The notes: generated from the letters alone by a model not told the origin. Shown: positions 19,311-29,228, numbered from the stretch's first letter. The stretch: 49,969 nucleotides of DNA from a bacterium (GCA_018698675.1 JABIPA010000005.1:1-49969), one strand, 5' to 3'. Translations and numbers: made by a program.

Positions 19311-19617
19311 AATGTATTCTCCAATATAAATATTATTTAAAAACTCAGATGTTATTTTTAAAGATAAAACAACCCAATTATGCCCAAATTGGACGCAGTT
19401 AGAATACCATAATTTACCTAATAAAAATATAATATTCATTCAACTAATTAGGGATAAATAATATTTTCAAGTCCGCCAGTTTACTCAAAAAATACTCGAT
19501 TTTCGTAGACTATATAAATAATAAAAGAAGATATTCGGTTCAAGTTACCTTACTTAATAAAAATTCAGATTGACAGATCCCTAGCTCGATTCCAAAAATC
19601 ATTCTAAACTTTATCTT
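19311..19617. other. Intergenic region between metK and the divergent U32-like gene
   Basis: This 307-bp AT-rich stretch must carry the promoters of both divergent genes. On the plus strand a consensus -35 TTGACA lies at 19570-19575, but no -10 sits at normal spacing. A small inverted repeat (CCAATT/AATTGG, around 19374-19392) lies within the leader of metK. The spurious 43-codon extension of the metK frame also runs here. I found no SAM-I, SAM-II or SAM-IV core motif by eye. Confidence 0.5.
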
Positions 19618-20868
19618 ATGAATATAAAAACACCGTCCCTTTCTTGTTATGTAAGTGACAAGGAAACTATAGATACAGCTTACGCATCGCACATAGACCA
19701 TCTAATTATAGAAGATTCAAAATGTTCCGTACGTTCGTTTTTTGATGATTTCAGAACAAATAATTTTGATAAAATCCAAGTATTAGCCGATTATGCTAGA
19801 AAAACCTATACGTCTTCATCTTCTCAAACTAATCACTTAAATCATGAATTAAGCCTTTCGTTTAATATAGACCTTTTAGCTCATGAAAAAGATTTCGATA
19901 CAATTAGAAAATGTGTATTAAAACTTAAAGAAACCAAAATTAATATAATTCGAATACAAGATCCCGGCCTTAAAACAATTATTCATGACGTCTACCCTGA
20001 AGCTACTATCCACTTTAACCAAGAAATTGGAAACCAAAACCAACAAAGCGTATTTGAATATACTAAACATTTTGATCGACAAACTTTGTCGTTAGAACTT
20101 CCTTCTTCCGAAATAGAATCAATCATTCAGTTCTCTAAAACAAATGGCTCAAAATTCGAAATTCAGGTTCAAGGACCAATCCTAATTCAATATTCTTATC
20201 GTCAGTTTTTAGGTAATCATGATTTTTATAAAGATTTGGATTCTAAAATTATTTCAGTTGCTGCAATGGATCACGAATACCCAGGTCGAAAATTTCATTT
20301 TTATGATAACCCTCACGGACATTTTATGTACCTTTATTTTGATCGTTGTTTGGCTCAACATATTCCAGCCCTTATTTCTTTAAATTTAGATACGTGGTTA
20401 ATTGATCACAGAAATAGATCATTAGATTACTTAAAGGCTTCTGGAAATTTGTATTTTAATGCACTCAATGATTTATGTACGATCAATGAAGATTTTGACG
20501 TATTAAAGAAAACATGTGATCTCCCGTTACGAGGAGGATTTTTTAGAGCAAACAAAACAGATCAAGACAGAAAATGGAATGCGGGTTTTAAAGATGATGT
20601 CTCGTTTCTAGGTACCATTGTTGATAGTGAAAAACCTAATAATTGTTTATTTGAATCATTTCGAGAATTTTCGCTTCCATGTGCTATTGATATTATTACT
20701 CCGGAAGACAAACATATCGATATGACAATTACTGAACTTACGACTCTAAAAGGAGACGCTCATTCGTCTTGCCAAGTGAATACCTTATATCTTCTTCCTT
20801 GGAAAAAGGGACTTGTTAAAAAGTCTAAGGTTTTTAGAAAACAGATTTCTTCTGAAATAAATTCCTAA
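19618..20868 (+). CDS. U32 peptidase-like protein lacking the usual cysteines
   Basis: The 416-residue protein looks like a divergent member of the U32 (collagenase-like, YegQ/UbiU) TIM-barrel family. ASHIDHLIIEDSK fits the first strand. VFEYTKHFDRQTLSLELPSSEI followed by FEIQVQGPILIQYSYRQFLG matches the family's LxRELSLxEI...xEVFVHGxLCxxYSGxCxxS region. FDRCLAQHIPALISLNLDTWLIDHRNRS matches DLxLIxxLPELxxAGVxSLKIEGRxRS. The cysteines that bind an Fe-S cluster in UbiU/UbiV and related RNA-hydroxylating members are replaced (VQGPILIQYSYRQFLG has none). No Shine-Dalgarno is seen before the ATG. A bidirectional terminator follows. Confidence 0.6.
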   Translation: MNIKTPSLSCYVSDKETIDTAYASHIDHLIIEDSKCSVRSFFDDFRTNNFDKIQVLADYARKTYTSSSSQTNHLNHELSLSFNIDLLAHEKDFDTIRKCVLKLKETKINIIRIQDPGLKTIIHDVYPEATIHFNQEIGNQNQQSVFEYTKHFDRQTLSLELPSSEIESIIQFSKTNGSKFEIQVQGPILIQYSYRQFLGNHDFYKDLDSKIISVAAMDHEYPGRKFHFYDNPHGHFMYLYFDRCLAQHIPALISLNLDTWLIDHRNRSLDYLKASGNLYFNALNDLCTINEDFDVLKKTCDLPLRGGFFRANKTDQDRKWNAGFKDDVSFLGTIVDSEKPNNCLFESFREFSLPCAIDIITPEDKHIDMTITELTTLKGDAHSSCQVNTLYLLPWKKGLVKKSKVFRKQISSEINS

Positions 20869-20904
20869 TAACACCTTGAATCAAATGAACCAATTCCGCT
20901 CAAA

Positions 20905-20940
20905 ATAAAAACCGCAATGAACATATCATTGCGGTTTTTA
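20905..20940. terminator. Bidirectional Rho-independent terminator
   Basis: There is a perfect 8-bp stem, CCGCAATG (20912-20919) and CATTGCGG (20927-20934), with a 7-nt loop. It is flanked by an A-run on the left and a T-run on the right, so it works in both directions: for the U32-like gene (+) and for the arg-ndk transcript (-). Confidence 0.9.
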
Positions 20941-20974
20941 AAAATTAAAATTTAAAAATACGAAAAATTTTGTC

Positions 20975-21385
20975 TTAAGAAAGCTCAGGAAAAAATAATT
21001 TAACTTCTCTTTCAGAACTTTCTGGACTATCTGAAGCATGAATTATATTTTCTTGTTTAGTTAGAGCAAAGTCACCTCTTATTGTACCTGGCTCTGCTGC
21101 CGCGGAATCGGTAGCTCCAACCATCTTTCTTATAGCTGCAATGACATTCTCTGCTTCAAGAACCATAGCAACAATTTCGCCACTGGTTACATATTCTTTT
21201 AATGAAGGATAAAATGGTCGTTCAACATGCTCTTGATAATGAGCGTCTGCCATTTCAGATGTTAACGTAAGCATTCTTAGACCTTTAACTTTGATTCCTC
21301 TTTGTTCAAATCGTCCAATAACCTGCCCTATCAATTGTTTTCTTACTCCGTCGGGTTTTATAAATACCAAAGATTTTTCTACCAT
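20975..21385 (-). CDS. ndk: Nucleoside diphosphate kinase
   Basis: This enzyme moves the gamma-phosphate between NTPs and NDPs through a phosphohistidine. At 136 residues it is standard length. The active-site His116 lies in ENIIHASDSPESSEREV, the family signature, and the N terminus SLVFIKPDGV is typical. It overlaps the end of argH by 7 bp and is the last gene of the arg transcript before the terminator at 20905, so it is probably translationally coupled to argH. Its place in an arginine operon is unusual but probably only transcriptional convenience. Confidence 0.97.
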   Translation of the reverse strand: MVEKSLVFIKPDGVRKQLIGQVIGRFEQRGIKVKGLRMLTLTSEMADAHYQEHVERPFYPSLKEYVTSGEIVAMVLEAENVIAAIRKMVGATDSAAAEPGTIRGDFALTKQENIIHASDSPESSEREVKLFFPELS

Positions 21386-22752
21386 TTAAATGTCTCCTTT
21401 ATTTCTTTCAATCGTTCTTCTACTTGATTATTTGCTGTTCCACCAAAAACATTCTTGCTTTTGATAGCGGCATCAATTGTTAGATATTCTTTAATATCCT
21501 CCTGAATCATGTGAGTAAATTGTTTAAATTCTTTCAACTCAAGTTCTTCTAATTGTTTATCATTATCAATAGCATACGTTACTATTTTTCCCGTCAATTC
21601 ATGAGCTTCTCTAAACGGCACGCCCTTCTGAACCATGTAATCAGCTAGATCCGTTGCCAACACATACCCTTTTTCCAAAGCAGACGACATTTGTTTCGAA
21701 TTAAATGTTATTCCGGATGCCATCCGTGTAAAACAATCTAAGGACTCTTGGACCGTTTTAACAGTATCAAACAACGGTTCTTTGTCTTCTTGTAAATCAC
21801 GATTATATGTCAATGGTAAGGACTTAACTAAAGTTAACATCGTCGTTAAATTTCCAAATACTCGACTTGATTTTCCTCGAATAAGTTCTGCCATGTCTGG
21901 ATTCTTTTTTTGAGGCATTAACGAACTACCCGTTGTAAAATCGTCTCCAATTTTTAAAAAATTTACCAAAGGAGATGCCCATAAAACGATTTCTTCGCAC
22001 CACCCACTCATATGGGTCATCAAGGTTGCCGAAGCTGAGCAATAATCGATAATATAATCTCTATCAGACACCGTATCCATGCTATTTGACGTAGGTTGTT
22101 TAAAGCCAAGTTCTTTGCAGACAAAGTCCCTATCTATTTGATAATTATTCCCGGCTAACGCTCCTGCACCTAAAGGACAATAATCTACAGATTCCATGCA
22201 ATTAGAAAAACGTTCATAATCACGCCTAAATTTTTCAAAATAGGCTAGTAAGTGATGAGATAACAAAACCGGTTGCGCATTTTGAAGATGAGTAAATCCC
22301 GGTAACTGCACCCCCATCGACGAAACTGCCAAATTATAAATCTCTTGCATTAATTTTCTAATCAAACGTTTTGTTTCTTTTATATTATCTTTTACATATA
22401 AACGCATATCAGTCGCAACTTGGTCATTTCGAGACTTACCTGTGTGCATTCTCTTTCCCAAATCGCCTAGTTGCTCAGTTACCCACCGTTCAACGTAACT
22501 ATGAACATCTTCGTCCGGAAATATTTCAGAACTTTCTATCACCGAATCATAATCTAATTTGCTTAAACAGTTTAATAATCGATCACGTTCTTCTTCTGTA
22601 AATAAGCCCGCTTTACAAAGAGCTTTCACATGGGCAGAGTTTGTCTGAATATCATATGGCAATAACTGTTTATCAAAATGAAACGAGTAACTGAGTTTCA
22701 TAGCTGACTCGTCTAATGTTTTTTTAAATCGACCGCCCCAAAGTTTTACCAT
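21379..22752 (-). CDS. argH: Argininosuccinate lyase
   Basis: ArgH performs the last step of arginine synthesis, splitting argininosuccinate into arginine and fumarate. It has 457 residues, normal length. The fumarase/aspartase superfamily signature GSSLMPQKKNPD is present, along with HTGKSRNDQVATDMRLYVKD and the TxLQxAQP region (FTHLQNAQPVLLSHHLLAY). It follows argG by 25 bp and overlaps ndk by 7 bp. Confidence 0.97.
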   Translation of the reverse strand: MVKLWGGRFKKTLDESAMKLSYSFHFDKQLLPYDIQTNSAHVKALCKAGLFTEEERDRLLNCLSKLDYDSVIESSEIFPDEDVHSYVERWVTEQLGDLGKRMHTGKSRNDQVATDMRLYVKDNIKETKRLIRKLMQEIYNLAVSSMGVQLPGFTHLQNAQPVLLSHHLLAYFEKFRRDYERFSNCMESVDYCPLGAGALAGNNYQIDRDFVCKELGFKQPTSNSMDTVSDRDYIIDYCSASATLMTHMSGWCEEIVLWASPLVNFLKIGDDFTTGSSLMPQKKNPDMAELIRGKSSRVFGNLTTMLTLVKSLPLTYNRDLQEDKEPLFDTVKTVQESLDCFTRMASGITFNSKQMSSALEKGYVLATDLADYMVQKGVPFREAHELTGKIVTYAIDNDKQLEELELKEFKQFTHMIQEDIKEYLTIDAAIKSKNVFGGTANNQVEERLKEIKETFKW

Positions 22753-22777
22753 TTAATTTTCCTTTATTTCCTTAACC

Positions 22778-23989
22778 TTACCGTTCGTTTCGGTTAATCA
22801 TTCCGTCAACCTTCATCGGCAAACCAAATACATTAATAAATCCAGTCGCATCTTGTTGATTGTATAATTCAGTATTTGAAAAGGAAGCCAAATCATCTAA
22901 ATATAAAGATTTATCCGCAGTAGTTCCTGCTGGAACTATATTTCCTTTATACAATTTTAATTTAACAGATCCTGTTACGTTCTCTTGAGTTTTATCTACA
23001 AACGCGTCTAGTGCTTTTCTTAATGGAGTAAACCAACGACCATCATATACAAGGTCAGCATATGTTAAGGCAATTTTCTCCTTTTCATGCATCGTATCTC
23101 TATCTAATACTAACTGCTCTAATGCATTATGCGCTTCATATAAAATTGTTCCACCTGGCGTTTCATAAACCCCTCTAGATTTAATTCCCACTAACCTGTT
23201 TTCAACCATATCAGCTTGTCCAATAGCATGTTTACTTCCGTAACTATTCACCGTTTCTAAAAGTTTAACCGGGCTCATTTTTTTACCGTTTACACTAATA
23301 GGAATACCCTTTTCGAATTCGATAGAGATAATCTCAGATTTATCTGGTGCTTTTTCCAACGTATTTGAAAGAGTAAATACATCGTCAGTTGGTGCATTTG
23401 CCGGAGATTCAAGGTTTCCACCTTCGTGGCTTATGTGCCAAATATTTCTGTCTTCAGAATAAATTTTATCTTTCGATTGTAAAATTGGTATATTTCGTTC
23501 ATTTGCATAGGCTATGCAATCTTCTCTGGATTGAAGCTTCCAATTTGAATCTTTCCAAGGAGCAATAATTTTTAAAGAAGGATCTAAGGCCATAAATGTA
23601 AGCTCAAATCTGACCTGATCATTCCCTTTTCCAGTTGCCCCATGAGCGACCATAGTTGCTCCTTCTTGTTGAGCAATTTCAACTTGTCGCTTTGCAATTA
23701 AAGGCCGTCCAAAACTCGTACCAAGTAAATATTTTTTTTCGTAAACAGCTCCAGCCTTCAGCGTTGGATATATATAATCTGTTATAAACTCTTCTCTTAA
23801 ATCTTCTATATAAGCTTTAATAGCGCCTGTTTTGATAGCCTTTTCTTCCAATCCATCTAATTCTTCTGCTTGCCCCAAATCTCCACACATAGCAATAACT
23901 TCACAGTCATAAGTTTCCTTTAACCAATGAATCATAATCGAGGTATCAAGCCCTCCAGAATAAGCAAGCACAACTTTATTTTTACTCAT
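22778..23989 (-). CDS. argG: Argininosuccinate synthase
   Basis: ArgG joins citrulline and aspartate with ATP. It has 403 residues. The N-type ATP-pyrophosphatase loop [15 protein letters not shown] is at residues 9-23, and [13 protein letters not shown] and [10 protein letters not shown] are further family signatures. A purine-rich GGAGAAATT precedes the ATG. It sits between argF (12 bp) and argH (25 bp). Confidence 0.97.
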   Translation of the reverse strand: MSKNKVVLAYSGGLDTSIMIHWLKETYDCEVIAMCGDLGQAEELDGLEEKAIKTGAIKAYIEDLREEFITDYIYPTLKAGAVYEKKYLLGTSFGRPLIAKRQVEIAQQEGATMVAHGATGKGNDQVRFELTFMALDPSLKIIAPWKDSNWKLQSREDCIAYANERNIPILQSKDKIYSEDRNIWHISHEGGNLESPANAPTDDVFTLSNTLEKAPDKSEIISIEFEKGIPISVNGKKMSPVKLLETVNSYGSKHAIGQADMVENRLVGIKSRGVYETPGGTILYEAHNALEQLVLDRDTMHEKEKIALTYADLVYDGRWFTPLRKALDAFVDKTQENVTGSVKLKLYKGNIVPAGTTADKSLYLDDLASFSNTELYNQQDATGFINVFGLPMKVDGMINRNER

Positions 23990-24001
23990 ATAATTTCTCC
24001 T

Positions 24002-24892
24002 CTAATTCCCCATTAACTTAACTAACACAGCTTTTTGAACATGCATCCTATTTTCAGCCTGATCGAAAACGACAGAATGAGAGCCATCCATAACAGAATC
24101 CGTTACCTCTTCGCCCCGTCGTGCCGGGAGACAATGCATAAATAAAACATCCTTTTTTGCAGATTGAATCAACTTATCGTTTACAGCGTATTCAGAAAAC
24201 TCTTTTTTTCGTTTTTCCAGCTCATCTTCTTGCCCCATAGATGCCCAAACATCTGTATATATAACATCAGCATCTTTGACCGCAGCAATAGGGTCCTCTT
24301 CTCTACCCAAAGATAATCCTTCCGAATCGAAATCTAGGTATTTTTTAGGAGAAGATATAACAAGTTCAATGCCCATTTTATGACAAACGTTTGCCAATGA
24401 ACGACTTACGTTATTATAGTCCCCAATATAAGCAACTTTTAAGTCCAATGACTTCTTTTTTTCAAGAATTGTAAAAACATCAGCTAATCCCTGACATGGA
24501 TGATGACTATCTGATAAGCCGTTTATTACAGGAATAGACGAGTTTTCGGAAAATTCTACTATATCACTATGTTTTTTAGCTCGAATAACGACACCATCAA
24601 CAAACCGCGAATAGTTTTTTGCCAAATCCGAAATAGACTCTCTATTATTCATGCCTATTTCAGCCTGTTGAACAAAAATTGAATGTCCTCCTAAATGAAC
24701 CATCCCAACCTCAAAAGAAGTTCGAGTTCTCGCAGAAGGTTTTTCAAATATCATTGCGAGAGTTTTTTTACGAAGTGTATCTATATCTTTTCCTTGTTGA
24801 AGGTTGATTTTTAATTCAGTCGCTACTTTGAACAATTCCTCAATATCTGCCCTCGAATAATCATCTAAGGTCAGTAAATGTTTATGTTTCAC
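24002..24892 (-). CDS. argF: Ornithine carbamoyltransferase
   Basis: ArgF makes citrulline from ornithine and carbamoyl phosphate. It has 296 residues. The carbamoyl-phosphate motif appears as SARTRTSFEVGM (STRTR type), with HPCQGLADVFTI and the ornithine-binding MHCLPARRGEEV. In the second half KDADVIYTDVWASMGQE is the usual SMG loop. The start overlaps the 3' end of argB by 11 bp, so the two are probably translationally coupled. Confidence 0.96.
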   Translation of the reverse strand: MKHKHLLTLDDYSRADIEELFKVATELKINLQQGKDIDTLRKKTLAMIFEKPSARTRTSFEVGMVHLGGHSIFVQQAEIGMNNRESISDLAKNYSRFVDGVVIRAKKHSDIVEFSENSSIPVINGLSDSHHPCQGLADVFTILEKKKSLDLKVAYIGDYNNVSRSLANVCHKMGIELVISSPKKYLDFDSEGLSLGREEDPIAAVKDADVIYTDVWASMGQEDELEKRKKEFSEYAVNDKLIQSAKKDVLFMHCLPARRGEEVTDSVMDGSHSVVFDQAENRMHVQKAVLVKLMGN

Positions 24893-25772
24893 TGCCGTCT
24901 CCTTTTTTAAGTTCTTCTTTGTAGAACATCGTTCCTATGCCCGCATCAGTGAACATTTCTAAAATCACGGAGTTTTCTAGACCTCCATTAATTATGTGAA
25001 CATTTGAAACACCTCCCTCAAGGGCATCAATTGAACAACTCAATTTTGGTAACATGCCATCTTTTATATCTGGGTGATCCAATAGTTTTTTTGCTTTTTT
25101 AATTTCAATTTGTCGTAAATCTTTTCCATCGACTTTAACCGCGTCCACATCAGTTAAATAAATAAGTTTCATAGCATTTAAGGATTGAGCTAGTTCTGAT
25201 GCCACATGATCTGCATTCAAGTTGAGGCTTTCACCTTCTTCATTACATGCAACAGGAGAAATAACAGGAACGAGACCTTTCTGAGCCAATGTATCGAGTA
25301 ACGAAATATCCATAACGGTAATATCTCCTACGAACCCTAAATCTAAATCCTTTTTAGACTTAATCTTTTTTGCTGTAAACAATCTTGCATCTTTACCAGA
25401 TAAACCTATAGAGCTTCCGCCATTTTGGTTCAAGAGCATCACAACTTCGTTGTTAATCTTTCCAGAAACAACCATTTCGGTAATCTCCATTGTCTCTTCA
25501 TCTGTAACTCTTAAGCCTTCAATAAATTTGGGTTTCTTTCCTACCTTTTCTAACCATTTTGAAATTTCCTTTCCACCACCATGAACAATAACGGGATTAA
25601 TTCCTACATATTTTAATAAAACTATATCTCTTGCAAATTCTGGTTTAAGTTCGTCATTGAACATCAACGACCCACCATATTTAATTACAACCGTTTTCCC
25701 ATGAAATTTTTTAATATATGGAAGCGCTTCTAATAATGTTTTTGCTTTTTTTATGTATTTTTCGTTTAACAT
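24882..25772 (-). CDS. argB: Acetylglutamate kinase
   Basis: ArgB phosphorylates N-acetylglutamate, usually the regulated step in the acetyl-cycle route. It has 296 residues of the amino acid kinase fold. KYGGSL and HGGGKEI are the nucleotide and substrate loops, and NLNADHVASELAQSL and YLTDVDAV follow. The N-terminal helix (MLNEKYIKKAKTLLEALPYIKKF) is of the type found in arginine-inhibited hexameric enzymes, so feedback inhibition by arginine is likely (inference). Confidence 0.96.
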   Translation of the reverse strand: MLNEKYIKKAKTLLEALPYIKKFHGKTVVIKYGGSLMFNDELKPEFARDIVLLKYVGINPVIVHGGGKEISKWLEKVGKKPKFIEGLRVTDEETMEITEMVVSGKINNEVVMLLNQNGGSSIGLSGKDARLFTAKKIKSKKDLDLGFVGDITVMDISLLDTLAQKGLVPVISPVACNEEGESLNLNADHVASELAQSLNAMKLIYLTDVDAVKVDGKDLRQIEIKKAKKLLDHPDIKDGMLPKLSCSIDALEGGVSNVHIINGGLENSVILEMFTDAGIGTMFYKEELKKGDGSET

Positions 25773-25788
25773 GTTGTTACTGCCTTTT

Positions 25789-27021
25789 CTAACTATATTC
25801 TGTATTTATATCAATATAGCCATGAGTTAAATCACATCCCCAACTAACTGAACTACTGGTTCCTATTCCTAAAACCAACTCAATAGTGACTTCTTTGGCC
25901 TTGAAAATCGAGGCTATTTCGCTTTCATCTAAATCTACAGGGTTTCCCTTAGAATAAACCAATACGCCATCTATAGATACGTCCATCTTACTTGGGTTTA
26001 TTTTAACTGAAGGGTCCTTACAAGCGGAGGCAACGATACGCCCCCAATTTGGATCCTCACCAAAAATAGCCGTTTTAACCAAAGGCGAATTAACTACATT
26101 GAGAGCGACTTTCTTTGCATCTAAAACAGATTGAGCTTCGTTCACTCGAACCTCAATCATTTTAGTTGCGCCTTCTCCATCCATAGCAATTTTCTTTGCC
26201 AAATCGATACAAACATTTGAAAGTAATTCCTGAAATAAATCACGGCCATCTTTTGATGCACTATCAAACTTATATTCTCCTGTAGAAAACAATAAACCCA
26301 TATCGTTTGTCGATGTGTCCGTGTCAACAGATAACATATTAAACGACCTATTAATGGCCTTGTTTAAATACTCCTGCAATTCATTTTTTGGAATCGTAGC
26401 ATTTGTGACCAAAAACAATAGAGTTGTCGCCATATTCGGAGCTATCATCCCCGAACCCTTTGTCATGCCGGTCACAGTAATATTCTTCTTTCCAATCTTA
26501 ACTGTCCGGGTTGACGTCTTTTCAACGAGATCTGTTGTTAATATTGCATCTGCTGTAGCTTTTCCGTTTTTTAACGTGTCAAAAATTTCTTCGCTAAGTT
26601 TCTTATCGGGCACTATAACTTCAGGCTTTTTTTTAAAAATTGTTAACAAGTTCTCTAGCCCAGACCTTAGCGAATCCATATCTAAAGTTTTTCCGATAAT
26701 TCCTGTAGATGCTATTCCAACCTCAGACCGATTTATACCAAAATAATCGGCGGCAAGTTTAGATGTTTCTTTTACATCTAATTCACCTTGTTTGCCTGTG
26801 GCTGCATTGGCATTGCCTGAATTTATTATTACTGCTTTTAAATTATTAGACTTAAGGCACTTCTTCGTATGTACAACACTCGCTGCAACCATTTTATTTT
26901 TCGTAAAAACACCGGCCGTAGCAAAAACATTCGGAACATATATAAAGCTTAAATCTCGCTTCTTTTTTTTAATTCCACAATGAATACCATTTGTGAATAC
27001 ACCTTTTAATACTGTAAACAT
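25789..27021 (-). CDS. argJ: Glutamate N-acetyltransferase / ornithine acetyltransferase
   Basis: ArgJ recycles the acetyl group from acetylornithine to glutamate, making the pathway cyclic. It has 410 residues. The autocleavage site is present in TKGSGMIAPNMATTLLF, where the chain splits before Thr to give two subunits and exposes the nucleophile. Downstream are DTDTSTNDMGL, AMDGEGATKMIEVRV and GEDPNWGRIVASA, all family signatures. Whether it is bifunctional (also using acetyl-CoA) cannot be told from sequence alone. No argA is in the window. Confidence 0.96.
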   Translation of the reverse strand: MFTVLKGVFTNGIHCGIKKKKRDLSFIYVPNVFATAGVFTKNKMVAASVVHTKKCLKSNNLKAVIINSGNANAATGKQGELDVKETSKLAADYFGINRSEVGIASTGIIGKTLDMDSLRSGLENLLTIFKKKPEVIVPDKKLSEEIFDTLKNGKATADAILTTDLVEKTSTRTVKIGKKNITVTGMTKGSGMIAPNMATTLLFLVTNATIPKNELQEYLNKAINRSFNMLSVDTDTSTNDMGLLFSTGEYKFDSASKDGRDLFQELLSNVCIDLAKKIAMDGEGATKMIEVRVNEAQSVLDAKKVALNVVNSPLVKTAIFGEDPNWGRIVASACKDPSVKINPSKMDVSIDGVLVYSKGNPVDLDESEIASIFKAKEVTIELVLGIGTSSSVSWGCDLTHGYIDINTEYS

Positions 27022-27032
27022 TTCTTATTCCT

Positions 27033-28037
27033 TTAAGGAAAAATCGGTAATTGAGATAAACCAAGAGTTTCTTCCAAACCAAACATAATATTTAAATTTT
27101 GAATTGCCTGACCGGAAGCGCCCTTTATAACATTATCTAAAACCGAAAAAATCACTATTTTATTTTTTAAAACCATAGGCTTAATCAAACATGTGTTTGA
27201 TCCCGTAACGTAGTGGGTTTTAATCGGACGATCTGGTCCGACAACCCGAACAAACGGTTCGTCTTTATAAAAACTACTATAAATATTGCTCAAATCGTCT
27301 TGGGTGATTTTAGACGGGTTATCACAATAAATAGAGGCCATTATTCCCCGATTCATAGGAACCAAATGAGGAGAGAAAAGAACAGGGCAATTTAATTCGA
27401 GTTCCATTTCAGGAGTGTGTCGATGACCAAACGTGCCATACGACATCGTTGACTCATTAACCTCGCAATATAAGGATGATTCATCAACTTTCTTACCTTT
27501 CCCAGACACACCGGACTTAGCATCCACTAACATATTTACACAGCCAAGCTCTGTTTTTGAAAGCGGAAAAGAACCCAAAACTACGGCGGTCGAAAAACAC
27601 CCAGGATTTGCGCAGTAAGACGTATTTTTTAATTGCTCTCTGTAGATTTCAGAAAACCCACGTACGAACATATCAATTCCTTCAGGGTATTCATGTTTAC
27701 ACCCATAAAAATCATTAAATAAGGATTCGGAAATTCTAAAATCAGCGGACAAATCTATTATCTTGTAACTTCGATTTACAAGGTCCTTCATCCAACTGTG
27801 AGATTGAGCGTGAGGAGTTGCTAAAAACAATACGTCGATAGGATAGTCGATTAATGGATCAAAAGACTTCAATTCTACAGAACCGCTCTCCACAAAAGGA
27901 TACACATCGTTAAAATCTGATATAGATTTATTTCGAGAAAAACAATGTGTAACCTCGGCCTTAGAGTGCTGATTTAGTAAACGAAAAAGTTCGATACCGG
28001 CATAACCCGTTACCCCAACAATTCCTGCCTTAATCAT
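27033..28037 (-). CDS. argC: N-acetyl-gamma-glutamyl-phosphate reductase
   Basis: ArgC is the NADPH-dependent third enzyme of arginine synthesis. It has 334 residues. The Rossmann motif GVTGYAGIELFRLL is at the N terminus, the catalytic Cys lies in NPGCFSTA, and GTFGHRHTPEMELEL contains the active-site His. It is the first gene of the arg block and follows rplS after only 8 bp, so it appears to be read from the translation-gene promoter. ArgD, which would act next, is not in the cluster. Confidence 0.96.
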   Translation of the reverse strand: MIKAGIVGVTGYAGIELFRLLNQHSKAEVTHCFSRNKSISDFNDVYPFVESGSVELKSFDPLIDYPIDVLFLATPHAQSHSWMKDLVNRSYKIIDLSADFRISESLFNDFYGCKHEYPEGIDMFVRGFSEIYREQLKNTSYCANPGCFSTAVVLGSFPLSKTELGCVNMLVDAKSGVSGKGKKVDESSLYCEVNESTMSYGTFGHRHTPEMELELNCPVLFSPHLVPMNRGIMASIYCDNPSKITQDDLSNIYSSFYKDEPFVRVVGPDRPIKTHYVTGSNTCLIKPMVLKNKIVIFSVLDNVIKGASGQAIQNLNIMFGLEETLGLSQLPIFP

Positions 28038-28045
28038 CTGCCAAA

Positions 28046-28495
28046 CTAACTACCTTTAATTTTAATTCGAGTAGCTTTAGAACCTTTTCTGTCTCTAAGA
28101 TAAAATAAACGGGCTTTTCTAACTTTTCCACGTTTTAATACGTTAATTTCAGGAACAAGTGGTGAATGTATCAAAAATGACTTTTCAACACCAATCTGAT
28201 TTACTACTTTTCTTACAGTAATAGATTGTCGTGAGTATTTTCCTTGAATCTTAAGAATAACGCCTTCAAATTTTTGAATACGTTTCTTTTTTCCTTCAAC
28301 TATCATCTGAGAAACATTAACTGTATCTCCCGTAGCCAAATAAGGAACATCGTCCTTCATTTGCCCTTTTTCGAAGTCAGTTACAAAATTAGATAATTTT
28401 GCACTTTTCTTTTTCTCTATAACTTCAACAACAGGTGCCTCAGCAACTTCTTTCGTTGATTCTTCTTTTGTTTCAATTGTCTTATCTTCAGTCAT
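28046..28495 (-). CDS. rplS: Ribosomal protein L19 with an acidic N-terminal extension
   Basis: This 50S protein lies at the 30S-50S interface. The conserved core starts near residue 40 (FEKGQMKDDVPYLATGDTVNV) and includes KKRIQKFEGVILKIQGKYSRQSITVRKV and RRGKVRKARLFYLRDR-type sequence. The first 38 or so residues are an unusual Glu/Lys/Val-rich tail (TKEESTKEVAEAPVVEVIEK), so the protein is 149 residues instead of about 115. A similar tail is on the S1 protein of this window. It lies one base downstream of trmD. Confidence 0.95.
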   Translation of the reverse strand: MTEDKTIETKEESTKEVAEAPVVEVIEKKKSAKLSNFVTDFEKGQMKDDVPYLATGDTVNVSQMIVEGKKKRIQKFEGVILKIQGKYSRQSITVRKVVNQIGVEKSFLIHSPLVPEINVLKRGKVRKARLFYLRDRKGSKATRIKIKGS

Positions 28496-28496
28496 T

Positions 28497-29228
28497 TTAT
28501 TCCTCCTGTAACAACCCAGTCATTAATTCAACTTCATAATCTGTCGGCTCACTTTTTAAAAATAATTCTGGCTTTTTAAAAAGTGTTTCTCTTAAACTTT
28601 CGTTTGTTTTCCAATTTTTAATTTTTTCATGATGTCCTGACTTTAAAACATCAGGAACATCGTAAGTTTTATAAGATGAAGGACTAGTATAAACAGGTCC
28701 CTCTATTCGATTACTTACTATAGAGTCTTCTTTAAATGATCTTGGATTTCCAAGAACACCTGGTATTTGCCTAACAATAGAATCTAACATTGTTAAACCC
28801 GGCAACTCCCCAGACGACAATACAAAATCTCCAATCGATACCGCTTCTAACGGTAATACCTGACTAAGACGATGGTCAATTCCACCATAATACCCTGATA
28901 CAATAACGACCCCTTTTTCCTTCATTAACTCTGAAGCAAAAGACTGGTCGAACACCCTTCCTTTGGGGCAGGTATATAATAGACGAAAGTCCTCATAATT
29001 TTCAATACTTGTGATGGCTCTTTCGATACATTCTGCTTTTAATATCATCCCTTTTTTGCCACCAAAGGGACGATCATCTACTTTTTTATGTTTTCCAGTC
29101 GCAAAATCTCTAATATCTATAAAGTCCGTAGAAAACAAATTTGACTGAATTCCTTTTTCAAACAATCCTTTTACAAACATCGTTTTTAAAGGCTCTGGAA
29201 AAAGAGATAGAATATAATATGACTTCAT
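28497..29228 (-). CDS. trmD: tRNA (guanine-37-N1)-methyltransferase
   Basis: TrmD methylates G37 next to the anticodon using SAM, which prevents frameshifting. It has 243 residues of the SPOUT fold. Family signatures are the N-terminal SLFPEPLKTMF, DDRPFGGKKGM, the SAM-knot region VSGYYGGIDHRL, and SIGDFVLSSGELPGL. The start has no strong Shine-Dalgarno. The gene is separated from ylqD by 106 bp containing a terminator-like hairpin, so trmD-rplS-arg may have its own promoter. No rimM gene, the usual neighbour, lies between. Confidence 0.96.
   Translation of the reverse strand: MKSYYILSLFPEPLKTMFVKGLFEKGIQSNLFSTDFIDIRDFATGKHKKVDDRPFGGKKGMILKAECIERAITSIENYEDFRLLYTCPKGRVFDQSFASELMKEKGVVIVSGYYGGIDHRLSQVLPLEAVSIGDFVLSSGELPGLTMLDSIVRQIPGVLGNPRSFKEDSIVSNRIEGPVYTSPSSYKTYDVPDVLKSGHHEKIKNWKTNESLRETLFKKPELFLKSEPTDYEVELMTGLLQEE

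Noticed and set aside
19311..19439. Upstream extension of the metK frame (43 extra codons)
   Set aside because: MetK proteins begin at the [17 protein letters not shown] position; a GGAGAA site precedes that ATG, and the extension is not protein-like.
19311..19617. SAM riboswitch before metK
   Set aside because: I found only a weak 6-bp hairpin and none of the SAM-riboswitch core sequences that I know.
26315..26746. 143-codon plus-strand frame inside argJ
   Set aside because: It runs antisense to a complete argJ with all family motifs; it is a shadow frame.
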